This document shows positions 15,009 through 23,247 of a stretch of 32,896 bases of DNA, piece by piece; position 1 is the stretch's first letter; each line of letters opens with the position of its first letter. The stretch lies in contig CAIXSY010000098.1 in assembly GCA_903922175.1 (NCBI GenBank), positions 1 through 32,896 of the forward strand, written 5' to 3'. Position numbers and translations under genes: made by a program. The notes beneath the pieces were generated by a model, which was not told the DNA's origin, searched no databases, and saw only the letters and a program-made list of their open reading frames with translations. This DNA comes from an uncultured delta proteobacterium. GTDB lineage: Bacteria; Bdellovibrionota_C; UBA2361; CAIXSY01.

Positions 15009-16061
15009 CTACTCGAAAAGTCTTTGGAAGAAGTTTCTATGTGTTCCCGCCTTAATCCCGATCTTTTGACGTGTTCCCACACGTAGCTCAGCTTCAGTAA
15101 AGAGGCGATCGACAATGTAAAAGTCACCTTTTACCCGGTAGTTTACGAGCATCGGCTGAGAAGAGTCCTCGATGATGAAAAGCGCGGGAGCATCAGCTAC
15201 GCTTAAAGTAGAGGGCATTTGGATAAATGTCTTTTTGCCATCATCAAAGACGCGTACTGGTCGCCAGGGATAGTCCTGGTCTTCTATTTGATAAGCGAAA
15301 CGCAGTGAATCAGGGGTTACCACGGTCTGTTCTGTGATATTCTTGCGCTTAACTATCTCGTCTGCCTGTGCCGCGAAGTCTTCTGGGTAATTCCATGAGA
15401 CTGCCGGCATATGATAGTCGCCACTTTTTAGCCTGAGGTGATACGTGTGCAGATCTGTTGTAATGATAAGATTGGTTTCTACTAACTCATCTAGTGGCTT
15501 TAGGATCACGTGGACTACCTCCTGAGGCCCTGTCCCACTTTTCATCGTGGCTACATTCCAGCGCACCGTGTCTCCTGCTGTGGGTGCGTTATTAAGTGAT
15601 TCACCGGGTTTTAACTGCACATCTGTTATGTGGTCTACGGAGGAGGTGACTTCGTAGAGCGCTTCAGGTGAGTAGTTGAATACGGTTCTTGCGCCCCGAA
15701 CTTTGACTTTGCGCGGAGATTGGGTGGCAAGTAAGGTAGTACGCTCAATAATTAGCTTATTGTTAAGTATATCTACTTGCGAGGCTAGCTCTTTAAGAAG
15801 GCCCCCCTCGGGCGTTTTGGGGCTCTTTACAGCTTTAAGTGAAGCTGTGTTGCTATGTACCGGTGGCGTCCTAGTAGCCGCCTCCATTTTTAAAACCGCT
15901 TCGTATTCTTGGTCAGCATCTCGCATCGCTGCTTCTAGATCGGCACGCCCAATCTGGGTCGGGACTGTGTCGGGTGGCTCAGCGAAGGTCTGTCTGGCTA
16001 GAGACATTGCTAAGAGTGCCAAAAGTATCACATACACAGTTATGGTAGTTCTCTGTTCCAT
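15009..16061 (-). CDS. trbG: TrbG/VirB9-family outer-membrane channel protein
   Basis: This 350-residue periplasmic/outer-membrane component assembles with TrbI in the core complex. A Sec signal covers residues 1-27 (MEQRTTITVYVILLALLAMS...TFA). An extra Glu/Ala-rich stretch of about 100 residues precedes the VirB9 domain. That domain shows YEVTSSVDHITDVQLKPGES, WNVATMKSG, TNLIITTDLHTYHLRLKSG and a C-terminal half ending FLRVGTRQK-like (AELRVGTRQKIGIK). AAGGAG lies six to seven bases before the ATG. The start overlaps the end of trbF by 22 bases, indicating coupled translation. Confidence 0.93.
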   Translation of the reverse strand: MEQRTTITVYVILLALLAMSLARQTFAEPPDTVPTQIGRADLEAAMRDADQEYEAVLKMEAATRTPPVHSNTASLKAVKSPKTPEGGLLKELASQVDILNNKLIIERTTLLATQSPRKVKVRGARTVFNYSPEALYEVTSSVDHITDVQLKPGESLNNAPTAGDTVRWNVATMKSGTGPQEVVHVILKPLDELVETNLIITTDLHTYHLRLKSGDYHMPAVSWNYPEDFAAQADEIVKRKNITEQTVVTPDSLRFAYQIEDQDYPWRPVRVFDDGKKTFIQMPSTLSVADAPALFIIEDSSQPMLVNYRVKGDFYIVDRLFTEAELRVGTRQKIGIKAGTHRNFFQRLFE

Positions 16062-16744
16062 TGAAAGCTCCTTATAAAAATGCCAAGCGGGTTTTCTTGC
16101 AGCGTTTTATCATCCCTTGGAGGATCAATTTCGATTAAAAATGTGCCTAGCATTGTGTAGTCGTCTATCTTCTGGCCGCCACTTGAGTAAGCCGTCTCTC
16201 TCCAGCGCATTTGGTAGGAGTTGGTTTCGGGGACTTGAACGATCGAGATCGGTTGTATAGAAACTACTAGCTTCCCAATTTTCCTAAGGGGGTTGTTCTG
16301 CTCACTGTTGGCCATCTCATTTAAAAGCCCCGCCGCGTCATGGCGTAGGTACGAGTAGGCGCGAAGCCAATTTTGCTTAATCACTACTGGGTCAAGGGGA
16401 AGGGAGCGAACAAATCGGATAAACTGAGTAAGGAAATATTTAATCTCAAGCTGGCCAAGTTGATACTGCTTGTCCGTAGCGGGGCCAAGGACGACAGGTT
16501 CGCCAGTACCACGGTCGATACCTACTAGGACGGGCACCACTTTGGCTTGTCGCGCTTGGGTAGCTAGTGTCAGTGTAAGCAGAAGGCTAAAAACGACCAT
16601 ACAAAAGAAGGCTAGGCGCCAGTTTTTTGCTTGGACTACGTTAGATCCGATTCTGAGGTCCCATTCCTGCTTGGCGCGAGCAAAAGGAGTTTCGGGAGCA
16701 CTTTGCGGCTTCATGCAGACGGGGTTTTTTAGGAGTGCGTGCAT
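16040..16744 (-). CDS. trbF: TrbF/VirB8-family inner-membrane assembly protein
   Basis: The protein has 234 residues. The short cytoplasmic N-terminus includes the TrbF signature TPFARAKQEWDLRIGSNVVQ (about 19-38). A single membrane segment lies at about 43-63 (WRLAFFCMVVFSLLLTLTLA). The rest is a periplasmic VirB8-like NTF2-fold domain (VPVLVGIDRGTGEPV, FIRFVRSLPLDPVVIKQNWLRAY, MRWRETAYSSGG). TrbF nucleates assembly of the channel through contacts with TrbG and TrbI. AAGGA lies close before the ATG at 16744. It lies 11 bases downstream of trbL and overlaps trbG. Confidence 0.93.
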   Translation of the reverse strand: MHALLKNPVCMKPQSAPETPFARAKQEWDLRIGSNVVQAKNWRLAFFCMVVFSLLLTLTLATQARQAKVVPVLVGIDRGTGEPVVLGPATDKQYQLGQLEIKYFLTQFIRFVRSLPLDPVVIKQNWLRAYSYLRHDAAGLLNEMANSEQNNPLRKIGKLVVSIQPISIVQVPETNSYQMRWRETAYSSGGQKIDDYTMLGTFLIEIDPPRDDKTLQENPLGIFIRSFQWNRELP

Positions 16745-16755
16745 GGTTGTCCTTG

Positions 16756-18024
16756 CTAATCTTTAACGCCAGGTTGCTTATCTTCCTTTCTCTTTTCGGT
16801 ATCCTTTTTCTTCGCGTGATCTCGGTACTGGGGCACCGAGAAGAGCCCACGTTGAACAGCGCCCTTTATGCCGCCTTGGGCAGGATTGAGACCCAAATCA
16901 GCGCGTGTAGCTTTAGAGCCGGTAGGGGAGCCATTTTTACCGTGCATGAGGTGCTCACCCATCGCGCTTGCTGCTCCAGAAAGTACGCCAGAGGCGGCCC
17001 CAAGTGCACCTAGAGCACCTTTGGATGCTATGGTAGCGGCCTTACTTAGTGGGCCCCCGGAAATTCCTTTGGGCGAAAGAGCTTGAGCCGCAGGTATGGC
17101 ACCTCCCATGGCTGCTCCAGCCGTACTCATTGCGACACTCCCCATGGAGGTTAATCCGGTAGACTGAGCCTCGGCTAACCTTCCCCCAAGAACAGCAGCA
17201 CCGGCAGCGGTAGCAGCTACCGATCCTGCTGAGATATGCGGAGAGCCGGTAAGAAGAGTAAGCGCTAATCCTGGGGCATGAAAGCCTAGGAAACAGAGCG
17301 CAAGCGCGACTACCACGAAGTCTAACGATTGCTGCCACGTAACAGCAGCAGGTAAAATAAGCTGGCCGACATACTGTTCTGCTGCACCGATAATCAAGCC
17401 AAGGCACATAAACTTAATGCCAAAACCTATTATGGCTCCAAAAACTCGGTCTGCCAAAAAACGCAGAGGCTCGAATATGCCAAATGGAATGAGGATAAAG
17501 CCTAGTGCCGACACCACCAGATATTCGAGATACGTGACAAACATCTGAATAGCTAACAGCCCAAAACAAAGGCAACTTACGATGCCGCCGAAAAGCACCA
17601 CAAGCGGATCGAGCGATATCAGATCCAACATCCCCATCTCTAAAAGTTTATCAAAGGCAGGCTTTATTTTTTGACATCCAAGAGTGAAAATATGGCCTGG
17701 GTCTTTAAACAGGCTAAGATCAGCGCCAGTCTCTCCCGAAGCTTTCTGGCCCGCATAAATGAATCCGGCAAGTACTGTGTCAAGAAGTGACGAGTAATTA
17801 GAGATGACAAAGCTAAAAAAACCTATAATAAGAAGCTTTTTGGCCACACTGCGAAGCTCTGCCCCTTGGCCAATTGCAAAGTAGATCCCCGCAAAAATCA
17901 CCTCTACGATGATCAGAAGATGAAAAATCGACTGTGCATCTTCAAGCAGTGCCACTCTGCCCTTGTCAAAGGACTGAGCGAAAAAGGAGAGTGTGCTTGT
18001 TATTCCTTGTACTTTGTCAGCCAT
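16756..18024 (-). CDS. trbL: TrbL/VirB6-family polytopic channel protein
   Basis: This inner-membrane protein of 422 residues forms part of the DNA passage. It has about seven to eight hydrophobic segments in the first 270 residues (for example IFHLLIIVEVIFAGIYFAIG and LVVVLFGGIVSCLCFGLLAI-like stretches). A Gly/Ala/Ser-rich low-complexity region follows (about 270-370), then a basic, Lys-rich cytoplasmic tail, as in TrbL. The ATG at 18024 lies one base after the trbJ stop (TAAGATG), fitting termination-reinitiation. A TTG at 18039, overlapping trbJ, is an alternative start. Neither has a strong ribosome site. It is shorter than RP4 TrbL, mainly in the tail. Confidence 0.92.
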   Translation of the reverse strand: MADKVQGITSTLSFFAQSFDKGRVALLEDAQSIFHLLIIVEVIFAGIYFAIGQGAELRSVAKKLLIIGFFSFVISNYSSLLDTVLAGFIYAGQKASGETGADLSLFKDPGHIFTLGCQKIKPAFDKLLEMGMLDLISLDPLVVLFGGIVSCLCFGLLAIQMFVTYLEYLVVSALGFILIPFGIFEPLRFLADRVFGAIIGFGIKFMCLGLIIGAAEQYVGQLILPAAVTWQQSLDFVVVALALCFLGFHAPGLALTLLTGSPHISAGSVAATAAGAAVLGGRLAEAQSTGLTSMGSVAMSTAGAAMGGAIPAAQALSPKGISGGPLSKAATIASKGALGALGAASGVLSGAASAMGEHLMHGKNGSPTGSKATRADLGLNPAQGGIKGAVQRGLFSVPQYRDHAKKKDTEKRKEDKQPGVKD

Positions 18025-18025
18025 C

Positions 18026-18832
18026 TTAGAATTGTCCAATTGGATTCAAAGGGAGACCAGTAGCTTTTGGCACTACTTGCCCAAAGTCTGAGAGCGCCTC
18101 ACGAGCCCGGTTTGCTAGGTTTCCCTTGCGATGATTTTCCTCTAGTTCGCGCGCTGCATAGGCCTGCACATACTCACCCATCGTTATATTGAGGGATTGC
18201 AGTGATTTTGCGACCATCCCCGTTAGCTCACTCCCAATTTTGATAGACTGCATGACGCCTACTGCTTGATGGGTGTCATCGAGCAGTTTTAATGTCTGCG
18301 CCTCTGCCACTGGCAGAGAGTCCCTAATCTTTGCGCCAACTTTGATCGCATGCTTCATCTGGATTTTTGTCAAAAGAAGCTGCTTTTTCATGGCGTGGAC
18401 TTTTTCGGCCACTTCTGGAGCAACGCCATTATAAAAAGTGTCTTCCGGTTTATCTTGTACCTCCCAGTTGTCGTGGTAGCCTGGGTAGCGAGACTCCAGA
18501 GCGTCGATGGCACCCATGAGACCACCTCCCTGGTAGTCATCTATCTCGTGGAGTACGTCGTCAAAGAGTTTTTTGTACTGGTTTGCAAAAAGGGTGAATT
18601 TATGGCTTGCGAGATTTACGTGGTCTATTTCAGCCCATTTATTGAGGTTTTGCAGCTTGTTTCTCATGTTGTCTAACTGATCGATCATGGCGAGTGTGTG
18701 CTTTACCTGCTCATACAGTTGAGTTACAGCGGCAGGGTCATACACGATATCCCCCACACCAAGTATTGCGTAGCTAAGCACGGGAGCAAGTAGCAACAGG
18801 ACCGCAAGTAGCGCGTTAATACATTTTTTCAT
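18026..18832 (-). CDS. trbJ: TrbJ/VirB5-family conjugal transfer protein
   Basis: This 268-residue exported protein has a signal peptide at 1-22 (MKKCINALLAVLLLLAPVLS). The mature part is all helical: VYDPAAVTQLYEQVKHTLAMIDQLDNMRNKLQNLNKW matches the TrbJ N-terminal pattern, and the rest has repeated amphipathic helices. TrbJ acts in pilus assembly and mating-pair contact, like VirB5. Its ATG overlaps the trbE TGA (ATGA at 18829-18832), a classic coupled junction. In the RP4 order an entry-exclusion lipoprotein gene, trbK, follows trbJ; none is present here. Confidence 0.92.
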   Translation of the reverse strand: MKKCINALLAVLLLLAPVLSYAILGVGDIVYDPAAVTQLYEQVKHTLAMIDQLDNMRNKLQNLNKWAEIDHVNLASHKFTLFANQYKKLFDDVLHEIDDYQGGGLMGAIDALESRYPGYHDNWEVQDKPEDTFYNGVAPEVAEKVHAMKKQLLLTKIQMKHAIKVGAKIRDSLPVAEAQTLKLLDDTHQAVGVMQSIKIGSELTGMVAKSLQSLNITMGEYVQAYAARELEENHRKGNLANRAREALSDFGQVVPKATGLPLNPIGQF

Positions 18833-21261
18833 GCGACGTCTTTTACCTCCATCAAGCCTGATAGTGTTTGTGCATATTCGGTGAGGCCCTTTCGCTCCAG
18901 ATAGCGAACATTAAAATCAAGTGTATCAGTCGAGGTTTTTAGAAGTTCTCGCACTAAAGAGCTTTGCTCCTTTGAAACTCCGGCACAGTACGTGAGGGCA
19001 ACTTTGCCCAGTGCGAGATCAAAGAGACGGTTCCCGAGGGGTGAGGTGTAATAGTAGTCACGCTTAGGGGTGGCACAGGCGAGGATTTCAATTTGACGGT
19101 CGTTTAGTCCAAAACGTTTGTAGAAGGCGGCCGCATCGGGCTGGAGTGCTACAGCATTTGGAAGATAGATTTTAGTAAAACAAGCTTCTTTTAGAGTGGG
19201 TGCTATCTGACTAGTGTCCACGTCCGCTAGGCTTTGAGTTGCAAAAATTACGGAAACATTTTGCTTCCGAAGTGTTTTTAGCCACTCTCTTATCTTTGTG
19301 GCAAATATGGGGTGATCAAGATAAAGCCATGCTTCATCCAGCACGAGGAGAGTAGGGGAGCCGTCGAAGCGCGATTCTAGCCTATGAAAGAGATACGAGA
19401 GCACAGGAGCCACCACCGCCGGTGTATCCATGAGCCGCTCCATCTCAAAACACTGAAACCGCCCGTAGGAGAGAGAATCTTTGCCATTATCGATAAGGCG
19501 TCCATAGGCACCGCTTTGTGTAAATGGTTCAAAGGCAGCACGAAGCTCCATATTTTGGAGATAGACGGTGAATGAGTGTAGCGTGCGCTGCTCTTTGGGC
19601 GTGGCGGCAAGCGAGTTTAGAGCCTCCCAAATTGCACTCTTAACCTCAGGTGTTGTTTTGACGTTCTCTTTCTCTGCTAGCGCAACTAACCAGTCATGCG
19701 CCCATTTCCGCTCGGCGGCGTTATCTACAAGCGAGAGCGGTTGTAGTAGTAGTGCGGCCTCTTCGGCCCCTAGGTCGTAGAAGTCTCCACCTACGGCTGA
19801 TGTTAGGGTAAGCGCGCTCTGGCCTTTGTCAAAAATATAAACTTGAGCATTTTGGTAGCGTAAAAACTGCGCCTCTATAAAATTGAGCAGTGTGGACTTG
19901 CCGGAGCCGGTTGGACCAAGAATAAGAGTATGTCCCACGTCTCCTATGTGGTTAACAAAGCGAAAGGGAGTGTTGCCTGACGTTTCGGCAACAAATAGAG
20001 GGGCTCCCTGAAGGTGCTTGTTTTCGCCCTGTCCTCCCCATAGTGCGCTAGCCCCTGGAAGTAGGTGGGAGAGATTTATGGTGTTTATAAGGGGGCGGCG
20101 CACGTTGCGCTGTGTATTACCTGGGACAGCACCGAGCCAAGCATCCACGGCATTTACAGTCTCCCTTCTACATGTAAACCCGGCGGAGTTTATGACACGC
20201 TCTACTTCACTGGTTAAACTAGCAAGCATCGTTGCATCAGTGTGAAGAAGCACTATGGAGGCGGTAAAATAGCCGTAGGCAATCTCATCACTACCAAGTT
20301 CCACTAAGGCATGTTCTGCGTCCAGAGCCTTCTGTATAGCGTCGGTATCACTTACAGAGGACTCTTGCTTTGTGATAAGCTCCTTAATGAGAGCTACTAA
20401 CCCTTTGCGCTTTGCAAACCATTTTCTCTGATAGCCTTCAAGCTCTTTTTTGGCGTCAACCTTGTCGAGGCATATAAAGCGAGCGACCCAGCGGTATGAG
20501 ATCGGCAGATGGTTTAGGGCATCAAGAATTCCAGGGCTAGAAGAGCCAGGAAACGACATAATGCCAACTACAGACATGTGATGATCCCCTAACTTAGGTG
20601 CGAAGCCTGATAGCAGGGGGGTATCTGGCAATATTGCGTCCAAATAGACCGGAATTTCAGGCATGCACACTCGGTGATGTTTGGGGGAAATAGTGGAGTG
20701 TAGGTAGGTAAGAAGCGAATCGCCCTGCAAGAGTTCAACCTCAGGGAAAATTCGCTCCATGAGATCAAAAACTCTAGCTACGTCAGTCCGGAAAGTTTCG
20801 AGGACGGCCTCGTAATTAATACTTTCCTTGGATGAGTCGGAGCGAAGAAAGAGGTTCGTAAGCTTTGTGGTGCGGTCTCCGGGGGGAAGGTAAAGAAGAG
20901 TTAGGTAATACGAGGACTCGAAGTGACTATTCTTGCCAAAGGCTATCCGTCTTTCTTCATCGATTAGGGCACTTACCGGATCGCTAAACTCTGAGTCGGG
21001 GTACGGCTGCGCTATGTCTCTACTTGCCTCTGCATAAATCGCCCAAGATGAGCCAAGGCGTCTTAGGACGTTGTTTATATGGGCGGCTTTGACCAACAGC
21101 TCTTCTTCTGTTGAAGAGTCGAGATCCGGGCCACGATAGCGCACAGTTGTCTGAAATGAGCCATCTTTGTTCAGCACTACGTCTGGCGCCGCTAGCGCTG
21201 CCCATGGAAGAACATCGCTTAGGCGATCGGGGTTTTTTCGATGTTCTCGAATATCAAGCAT
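18829..21261 (-). CDS. trbE: TrbE/VirB4-family conjugation ATPase
   Basis: This is the largest channel ATPase (810 residues); it powers pilus and substrate movement at the inner membrane. The N-terminal CagE/TrbE region (about 1-400) is followed by a RecA-like domain with Walker A GPTGSGKST (449-457), Walker B PTLLVLDEAW (636-645) and the following VIFATQSLADV motif (671-681). The length is close to RP4 TrbE. The ATG follows the trbD stop by three bases. No ribosome site is obvious, so coupling to trbD is likely. No frameshift or missing motif was seen. Confidence 0.96.
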   Translation of the reverse strand: MLDIREHRKNPDRLSDVLPWAALAAPDVVLNKDGSFQTTVRYRGPDLDSSTEEELLVKAAHINNVLRRLGSSWAIYAEASRDIAQPYPDSEFSDPVSALIDEERRIAFGKNSHFESSYYLTLLYLPPGDRTTKLTNLFLRSDSSKESINYEAVLETFRTDVARVFDLMERIFPEVELLQGDSLLTYLHSTISPKHHRVCMPEIPVYLDAILPDTPLLSGFAPKLGDHHMSVVGIMSFPGSSSPGILDALNHLPISYRWVARFICLDKVDAKKELEGYQRKWFAKRKGLVALIKELITKQESSVSDTDAIQKALDAEHALVELGSDEIAYGYFTASIVLLHTDATMLASLTSEVERVINSAGFTCRRETVNAVDAWLGAVPGNTQRNVRRPLINTINLSHLLPGASALWGGQGENKHLQGAPLFVAETSGNTPFRFVNHIGDVGHTLILGPTGSGKSTLLNFIEAQFLRYQNAQVYIFDKGQSALTLTSAVGGDFYDLGAEEAALLLQPLSLVDNAAERKWAHDWLVALAEKENVKTTPEVKSAIWEALNSLAATPKEQRTLHSFTVYLQNMELRAAFEPFTQSGAYGRLIDNGKDSLSYGRFQCFEMERLMDTPAVVAPVLSYLFHRLESRFDGSPTLLVLDEAWLYLDHPIFATKIREWLKTLRKQNVSVIFATQSLADVDTSQIAPTLKEACFTKIYLPNAVALQPDAAAFYKRFGLNDRQIEILACATPKRDYYYTSPLGNRLFDLALGKVALTYCAGVSKEQSSLVRELLKTSTDTLDFNVRYLERKGLTEYAQTLSGLMEVKDVA

Positions 21262-21264
21262 ATC

Positions 21265-21513
21265 TTACACGTCGTAGTATGGTTTTTGATTTATGTGGCG
21301 TTTGAAAGTGTCAAGAAAATATGGGTCGTGCTTGGCGAGCACTACAGCTGCGGCGTGCATCCCCATAATCACAGGGATGGCAAGAATAGACTGTAAGCCA
21401 AAAACAAGTGCCGCCCCAAAAGTCACGTTTAAGATCGCAAACTCCCTGGGTGCCCCGCCAAGCAGGATGGGCTGAGTAAGAGACCTATGGATAACCACAT
21501 CAAATCCTTCCAC
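21265..21513 (-). CDS. trbD: TrbD/VirB3-family inner-membrane protein
   Basis: This is an 82-residue protein starting at GTG 21513, with AGGAG eight bases upstream. The N-terminal VIHRSLTQPILLGGAPREFAILN is the TrbD/VirB3 signature. A hydrophobic hairpin follows (VTFGAALVFGLQSILAIPVIMGMHAAAVVLA), then a short polar tail (DPYFLDTFKRHINQKPYYDV). It works with TrbE and TrbC in pilus biogenesis and in some systems is fused to VirB4. The gene lies 18 bases downstream of trbC and three bases before trbE. Confidence 0.92.
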   Translation of the reverse strand: MEGFDVVIHRSLTQPILLGGAPREFAILNVTFGAALVFGLQSILAIPVIMGMHAAAVVLAKHDPYFLDTFKRHINQKPYYDV

Positions 21514-21531
21514 AATCAGATCTCCTAGTCT

Positions 21532-21837
21532 CTACCAGCCAAAAAACGTTGGTGCCCATGTGCTCGCTCCAATGGCAAGTGCTCCACCGAACACTGCACA
21601 TGAGCAGCGACGAAAGAAGGAGCCCGCTTCTCCTATTGCAAAGGCTAGGCCCGCAAGAATAATGGCTAGAATAATCACTATTTGAGCGGTTGTGCCTTGG
21701 AGGCTTGCAAGAAGCTTCCTCAGAGGGGTCTCCCATGGCATTGCTGCTACCTCCTGTGCATAGGCGGGAACTGAATAAATTACGGTTACTAGGGCTGTAC
21801 TGATTGAAGCTACTACTTTATCAGATATACGTTTCAT
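21532..21837 (-). CDS. trbC: TrbC/VirB2-family propilin
   Basis: This 101-residue propilin is the subunit of the conjugative pilus. It has a long signal-like N-terminus (MKRISDKVVASISTALVTVI...AYAQ, cleavage near 28) and a mature part with two hydrophobic segments (IVIILAIILAGLAFAIG and CAVFGGALAIGAS). The ATG at 21837 has GGAGG nine bases before it; a TTG at 21855 would swallow this site. It is the first gene of the leftward trb unit, 66 bases after the end of array 3. RP4 TrbC is cyclised by the TraF peptidase, but no traF is found in the window, so processing would rely on a distant enzyme or differ. Confidence 0.9.
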   Translation of the reverse strand: MKRISDKVVASISTALVTVIYSVPAYAQEVAAMPWETPLRKLLASLQGTTAQIVIILAIILAGLAFAIGEAGSFFRRCSCAVFGGALAIGASTWAPTFFGW

Positions 21838-21902
21838 CGTTTCGATCCTCCACAAAGGTTGTCGTTTTGTAGGGGTAGAAATAGCCTATAATTTGCTAAC
21901 AG

Positions 21903-21961
21903 AGGTGGGATCACATCCTGGGGAGCTATCCTGGGTGGTTATCCTGGGGAGCTATCCTGGG
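21903..21961 (-). repeat. Tandem 13-bp repeat array 3 (four units), before the trbC-I operon
   Basis: On the minus strand the units are 21961-21949, 21948-21936, 21935-21923 and 21922-21910, followed by CCCACCT (21909-21903). Units and order equal those of array 1, and the identity extends a few bases upstream (ACAAAT). The array points at trbC, as arrays 1 and 2 point at their genes. The match of about 65 bases, 19.8 kb away and inverted, shows either strong selection or recent copying. Confidence 0.92.
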
Positions 21962-22040
21962 ATTTGTCGATGTGACAGTGATGCGGTTTATTCTTAGGAA
22001 AGTAAACCAACCGGAAGCTGTGCAGGTGCGTACTTTATTT

Positions 22041-22535
22041 TTACGCTGCCTTCACCAACGCCTCGTATGCTCGCTGCAGAAGGAGAGTCCTGTCATGTGC
22101 AAGTTTGGAAAAAACGGGGTCAAGATGAGCAACTTTGTCGGGATGATTTTCTACCATCCTCAGGCGATAGGCACGTAGAATTTCCGAATTTGACGATCCT
22201 CTTGCTACACCAAGTATTGTGTAAGGATCAAAATCATCCACGTTGTGATCGGTTTCTGCGGTTGAGTGTTTGTGGGCACTACTGAAGTCATTACGCTCAT
22301 TGTTAGAGCAGGTATTTTTAACCTCGCCGACCCCAATCCGAACCAACACCCATTGCAAGGCTACTTGAATAAGCTGAACTGCTTTACTAAGCCCAAAAAG
22401 TAGAAGGGCAGGGGGGCCCACTATGGCAAGGCTTAACAAGCTAATGGCGAAGTACACTGCACTAAGAAGTAAAAGTACTATGACGAATATTTTCATCCCA
22501 AAGAAAAGAATTTTAAGTACAACCACGACGCTCAT
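22041..22535 (-). CDS. Membrane-anchored J-domain (DnaJ-type) co-chaperone
   Basis: The protein has 164 residues. The N-terminal 70 are hydrophobic, with two probable membrane segments (IFVIVLLLLSAVYFAISLLSLAIVGPPALLLFG...), then a polar linker. A C-terminal J domain occupies about 100-164: DPYTILGVARGSSNSEILRAYRLRMVENHPDKVAHL, with the essential HPD at 131-133, then LLLQRAYEAL. J domains stimulate the Hsp70 DnaK, so this protein would bring DnaK to the inner membrane, perhaps to handle pilus or channel proteins. The layout (N-terminal anchor, C-terminal J) resembles DjlA-like or TerB-less membrane J proteins, but the family is unclear. It follows the RHH-like gene by 12 bases and ends just before array 3. 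It is not a standard trb gene. Confidence 0.82.
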   Translation of the reverse strand: MSVVVVLKILFFGMKIFVIVLLLLSAVYFAISLLSLAIVGPPALLLFGLSKAVQLIQVALQWVLVRIGVGEVKNTCSNNERNDFSSAHKHSTAETDHNVDDFDPYTILGVARGSSNSEILRAYRLRMVENHPDKVAHLDPVFSKLAHDRTLLLQRAYEALVKAA

Positions 22536-22547
22536 ATGCTCAATTTT

Positions 22548-22829
22548 CTAGCCTGCCTCAATTACCTCATTTTCGCTTAAAACCTTCTCGCCTGGCCGCC
22601 CACGGCATAGGTAAGCGAGAATAAGCCCTTCAACAACTAAACCGCCTTTGGTAAGTCGCTTCGGGTAGGAAAGATGCTGGTACTCGTTTAACCACTCATT
22701 TAGCTCTATAGGTATGCGAAGAGTCACTGTTCTCTTGGGAGACTTTGCAAGCTTGTTAGCTGTCGTCCTGCGCGTTGCGATTAGCGCCCTATGACTAATA
22801 GATAGAGACTTTGGTTTTTTATCCGTCAT
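22548..22829 (-). CDS. Ribbon-helix-helix-like DNA-binding protein
   Basis: This is a 93-residue basic protein. The ATG at 22829 has GGGAG eight bases upstream; a TTG at 22844 would include that site. The centre (KRTVTLRIPIELNEWLNEYQHLSYPKRLTKGGLVVEGLILAYL, about 34-76) has the strand-helix-turn-helix pattern of CopG/ParG-type dimers, behind a Lys/Arg/Thr-rich flexible tail like that of ParG or Omega proteins. It may repress its own promoter, which carries dyad and direct repeats, or regulate transfer by binding the arrays. It is co-transcribed with the J-domain gene. The assignment is by pattern only. Confidence 0.65.
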   Translation of the reverse strand: MTDKKPKSLSISHRALIATRRTTANKLAKSPKRTVTLRIPIELNEWLNEYQHLSYPKRLTKGGLVVEGLILAYLCRGRPGEKVLSENEVIEAG

Positions 22830-22863
22830 TTTACATACTCCCAAATTAGACGCCTGTCCTTAC

Positions 22864-22910
22864 AGTATAGCATAATGTGTTACTACAATAATAAAATATT
22901 ATCATAATGT
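22864..22910 (-). promoter_or_regulatory. Predicted sigma70 promoter with operator-like repeats
   Basis: Read leftward, TTATTG (22891-22886) and TATACT (22869-22864) are 16 bases apart and lie 35 bases before the RHH start codon. An inverted repeat, ATAATA-AAA-TATTAT (22888-22902), covers the -35. The octamer CATAATGT occurs twice in direct orientation (22871-22878 and 22903-22910), 32 bases apart, about three helical turns. The AT-rich setting fits autoregulation by the encoded ribbon-helix-helix-like protein. Confidence 0.55.
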
Positions 22911-23247
22911 AATATGTATTTACCATTAGGTTTAACGTAGCATTAAATGAGCTAGGCAGGTCTATAATGGTGGTAACTTCGACGAACATCGGCTTAAGAA
23001 TAGCTACTTATGTGTCCGTCTCCAGGGACCTTCTGGTTCCTGGAGGTAGCAGGTGCTCGTTCCTGTTCAGGGCACTCCGATTTAGGTCAGAATCGCCACC
23101 CTTTGGCCACTTCTGCCGTTACAGAATGTCGTTCTAGGTTGTCATCTGACCATAATGTCACACGCCATCAATTGTCCTGTACCTCATTAAAGTTTACCCG
23201 CTCCATTACCGAAAAACCTGATGGGGAAGATCCATGTAGGACACGTC
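22911..23247. other. Gene-free junction between transfer region and signalling operon
   Basis: No credible gene is seen here. A stem-loop at 23020-23045 has arms CTCCAGGGACC and GGTTCCTGGAG (10 of 11 pairs, loop TTCT) with no T-run after it. The start region of the next operon must hold its promoter, but no pair of boxes was convincing. This is the most likely place for the right boundary of the conjugative element. Confidence 0.45.

Noticed and set aside
16470-16766. Rightward ORFs within the leftward trb cluster
   Set aside because: Shadows of trbF and trbL coding sequence without ribosome sites.
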